A stretch of DNA of 23,248 bases from NCBI GenBank assembly GCA_947628325.1, contig CANQZL010000004.1:1-23248 (forward strand), given 5' to 3'. This stretch comes from an uncultured Bacilli bacterium (GTDB lineage: Bacteria > Bacillota_I > Bacilli_A > RF39 > UBA660). A program made the translations under genes and the position numbers. Positions 22,332 through 23,248 of the stretch are shown here, piece by piece (the stretch's first letter is position 1; every line of letters starts with the position of its first letter). Under the pieces are notes generated by a model. The model searched no databases, was not told the origin of the DNA, and worked only from the letters and a program-made list of their open reading frames with translations.

Positions 22332-23248
22332 ATGAATTTATCTGATAATTTAAAGAAAATAAGAAAAGAAAATAATTTATCACAAGAACAACTAGCAGAA
22401 AAACTTGGGGTATCAAGACAAGCTGTAAGTAAATGGGAATCTGGTATTTCTTATCCAGAAATGGATAAGGTAATGCAAATATGTCAGTTATTTAATATTA
22501 ATATAAATGAATTAATTCATGAAAATATATCTGAAGTAACGGAGAAGAAAAAAGAAAAAGAAAATTTAAGTAAATTAAGTAATGGATTTTTTAATTATAT
22601 TACTAAAGTAGTTAATTTATTTACTAGTATGAAATTTAAAGATATATTGAAATGTCTTTTTGAACAATTAATAATAATATTATTGCTATTTTGTGGATTC
22701 TTTTTAATTGAGTTGGTATTAAAGAATGTATCATCTTATATTATATATACTTTTCCACAACTATATGATTTTTTCCTATTCTTAGATTTATTTTATATTA
22801 TTATAGCTTTAGTATTAGGAGTTACTATTTTATTACATATATTTAAAATAAGATATTTAGATTATTATGAAATTGTAGAAAAAGAAGATGTTAAGAATGA
22901 AGAAAAAGAAATTAATAAGTTAGATGAAGTAGAAAATAAAAATATAGTGAAAGATAATAAAGAAAATAAGAAAATTATTCTTGAAAATAAGAGGGAAAAA
23001 GTAATTGTTAGAGATCCTAAACATAGTGAATATAGATTTATAAAAGGACTATTTCATTTAGCTCTAATATTTATAAAAATATTATTATCTTTAATACTTT
23101 GTTTTTTAAGTATAGGTATGATTTTCTTAGTAATTCTTTTTATAATTGATTTCTTAATAATTAAGTCTGGATTACTATTTGTTTCTATAATTATTGGGAT
23201 TATTGGATGTATGTTATTAGATTACTTGTTTATTTTAGTACTATTTAA
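22332..23248 (+). CDS. Membrane-anchored XRE-family regulator (3' end outside window)
   Basis: The reading frame starts at ATG 22332, after GAGG, and stays open for 305 codons to the window edge, so it is incomplete. Residues 4-62 are a classic Cro/C1-type helix-turn-helix (LKKIRKENNLSQEQLAEKL, then GVSRQAVSKWESG and YPEMDKVMQICQLFNI). Hydrophobic segments follow at about 112-132, 146-171, 240-273 and 281-305. A long Lys/Glu-rich, probably coiled stretch (about 181-232) lies between the second and third. This layout suggests a DNA-binding protein tethered to the membrane that might sense envelope or small-molecule signals. Targets and signal are unknown; autoregulation is a guess from the upstream repeat. 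Confidence 0.85.
   Translation, partial: MNLSDNLKKIRKENNLSQEQLAEKLGVSRQAVSKWESGISYPEMDKVMQICQLFNININELIHENISEVTEKKKEKENLSKLSNGFFNYITKVVNLFTSMKFKDILKCLFEQLIIILLLFCGFFLIELVLKNVSSYIIYTFPQLYDFFLFLDLFYIIIALVLGVTILLHIFKIRYLDYYEIVEKEDVKNEEKEINKLDEVENKNIVKDNKENKKIILENKREKVIVRDPKHSEYRFIKGLFHLALIFIKILLSLILCFLSIGMIFLVILFIIDFLIIKSGLLFVSIIIGIIGCMLLDYLFILVLF

Noticed and set aside
1..23248. CRISPR array, tRNA, rRNA, insertion sequence or prophage
   Set aside because: I saw no regularly spaced repeats, cloverleaf genes, transposase motifs or phage genes; the accessory glycan block has no visible mobile-element edges.

Overview
The window is a strongly AT-rich piece of a bacterial chromosome from near the replication origin of a low-GC Firmicute (class Bacilli in the broad sense). 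Gene order follows the Bacillus subtilis origin-proximal segment closely: gyrA – SRP RNA – tadA – dnaX – ybaB/yaaK – recR – bofA – holB – ricT – trmN6 (yabB) – pth – mfd – spoVT – metG – tatD – 3D-domain protein (the yabE slot) – ksgA – yabG – veg – spoVG – yabP – yabQ – divIC. TGA is a normal stop codon (trmN6, spoVT, yabG, divIC), so this is not the Mycoplasma code. The AT bias, small proteins, short 4.5S-type SRP RNA and missing B. subtilis genes (no rnmV, sspF, ispE, purR, yabM, yabN or yabO in their expected places) suggest a streamlined, probably uncultured gut-type Bacilli lineage. It nevertheless keeps endospore genes (bofA, spoVT, yabG, yabP, yabQ, plus spoVG and ricT). The lineage assignment is inference.

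Region by region. Bases 1-199 are the acidic tail of GyrA. Bases 200-646 are a gene-free, very AT-rich stretch with a terminator, one perfect Noc-binding-site palindrome and two perfect parS palindromes. Next comes the short SRP RNA with its own promoter. Bases 740-10194 hold DNA metabolism, tRNA/translation and repair genes (tadA, dnaX, ybaB, recR, holB, trmN6, pth, mfd), with bofA and ricT among them. From holB to mfd they are packed with overlaps as one probable operon. A second Noc-type palindrome and a perfect DnaA box lie inside the dnaX linker. Then come spoVT and a methionine T-box leader controlling a dUTPase-like gene and metG. After these are tatD, a 3D-domain wall protein and ksgA.

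Bases 15340-18220 are an accessory block of two family-2 glycosyltransferases and an O-antigen-ligase/polymerase-like membrane protein, two of them on the minus strand. The block sits exactly between ksgA and yabG, which are neighbours in B. subtilis. The rest is yabG-veg, spoVG, yabP-yabQ, divIC, ispH, mntP and a membrane-anchored XRE regulator that runs off the end.

I did not find a clearly new multi-gene system. The most interesting signals are regulatory. Origin-proximal parS and Noc sites occur together, one Noc site being inside dnaX. Three sporulation genes share an identically spaced CATAT-N8-AGGTGA arrangement. In several genes the -10 box nearly touches the Shine-Dalgarno sequence, predicting extremely short leaders. 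dnaX has a possible slippery site that would give a gamma-like short product. The dUTPase-like gene lacks its C-terminal motif and sits under a methionine T-box.
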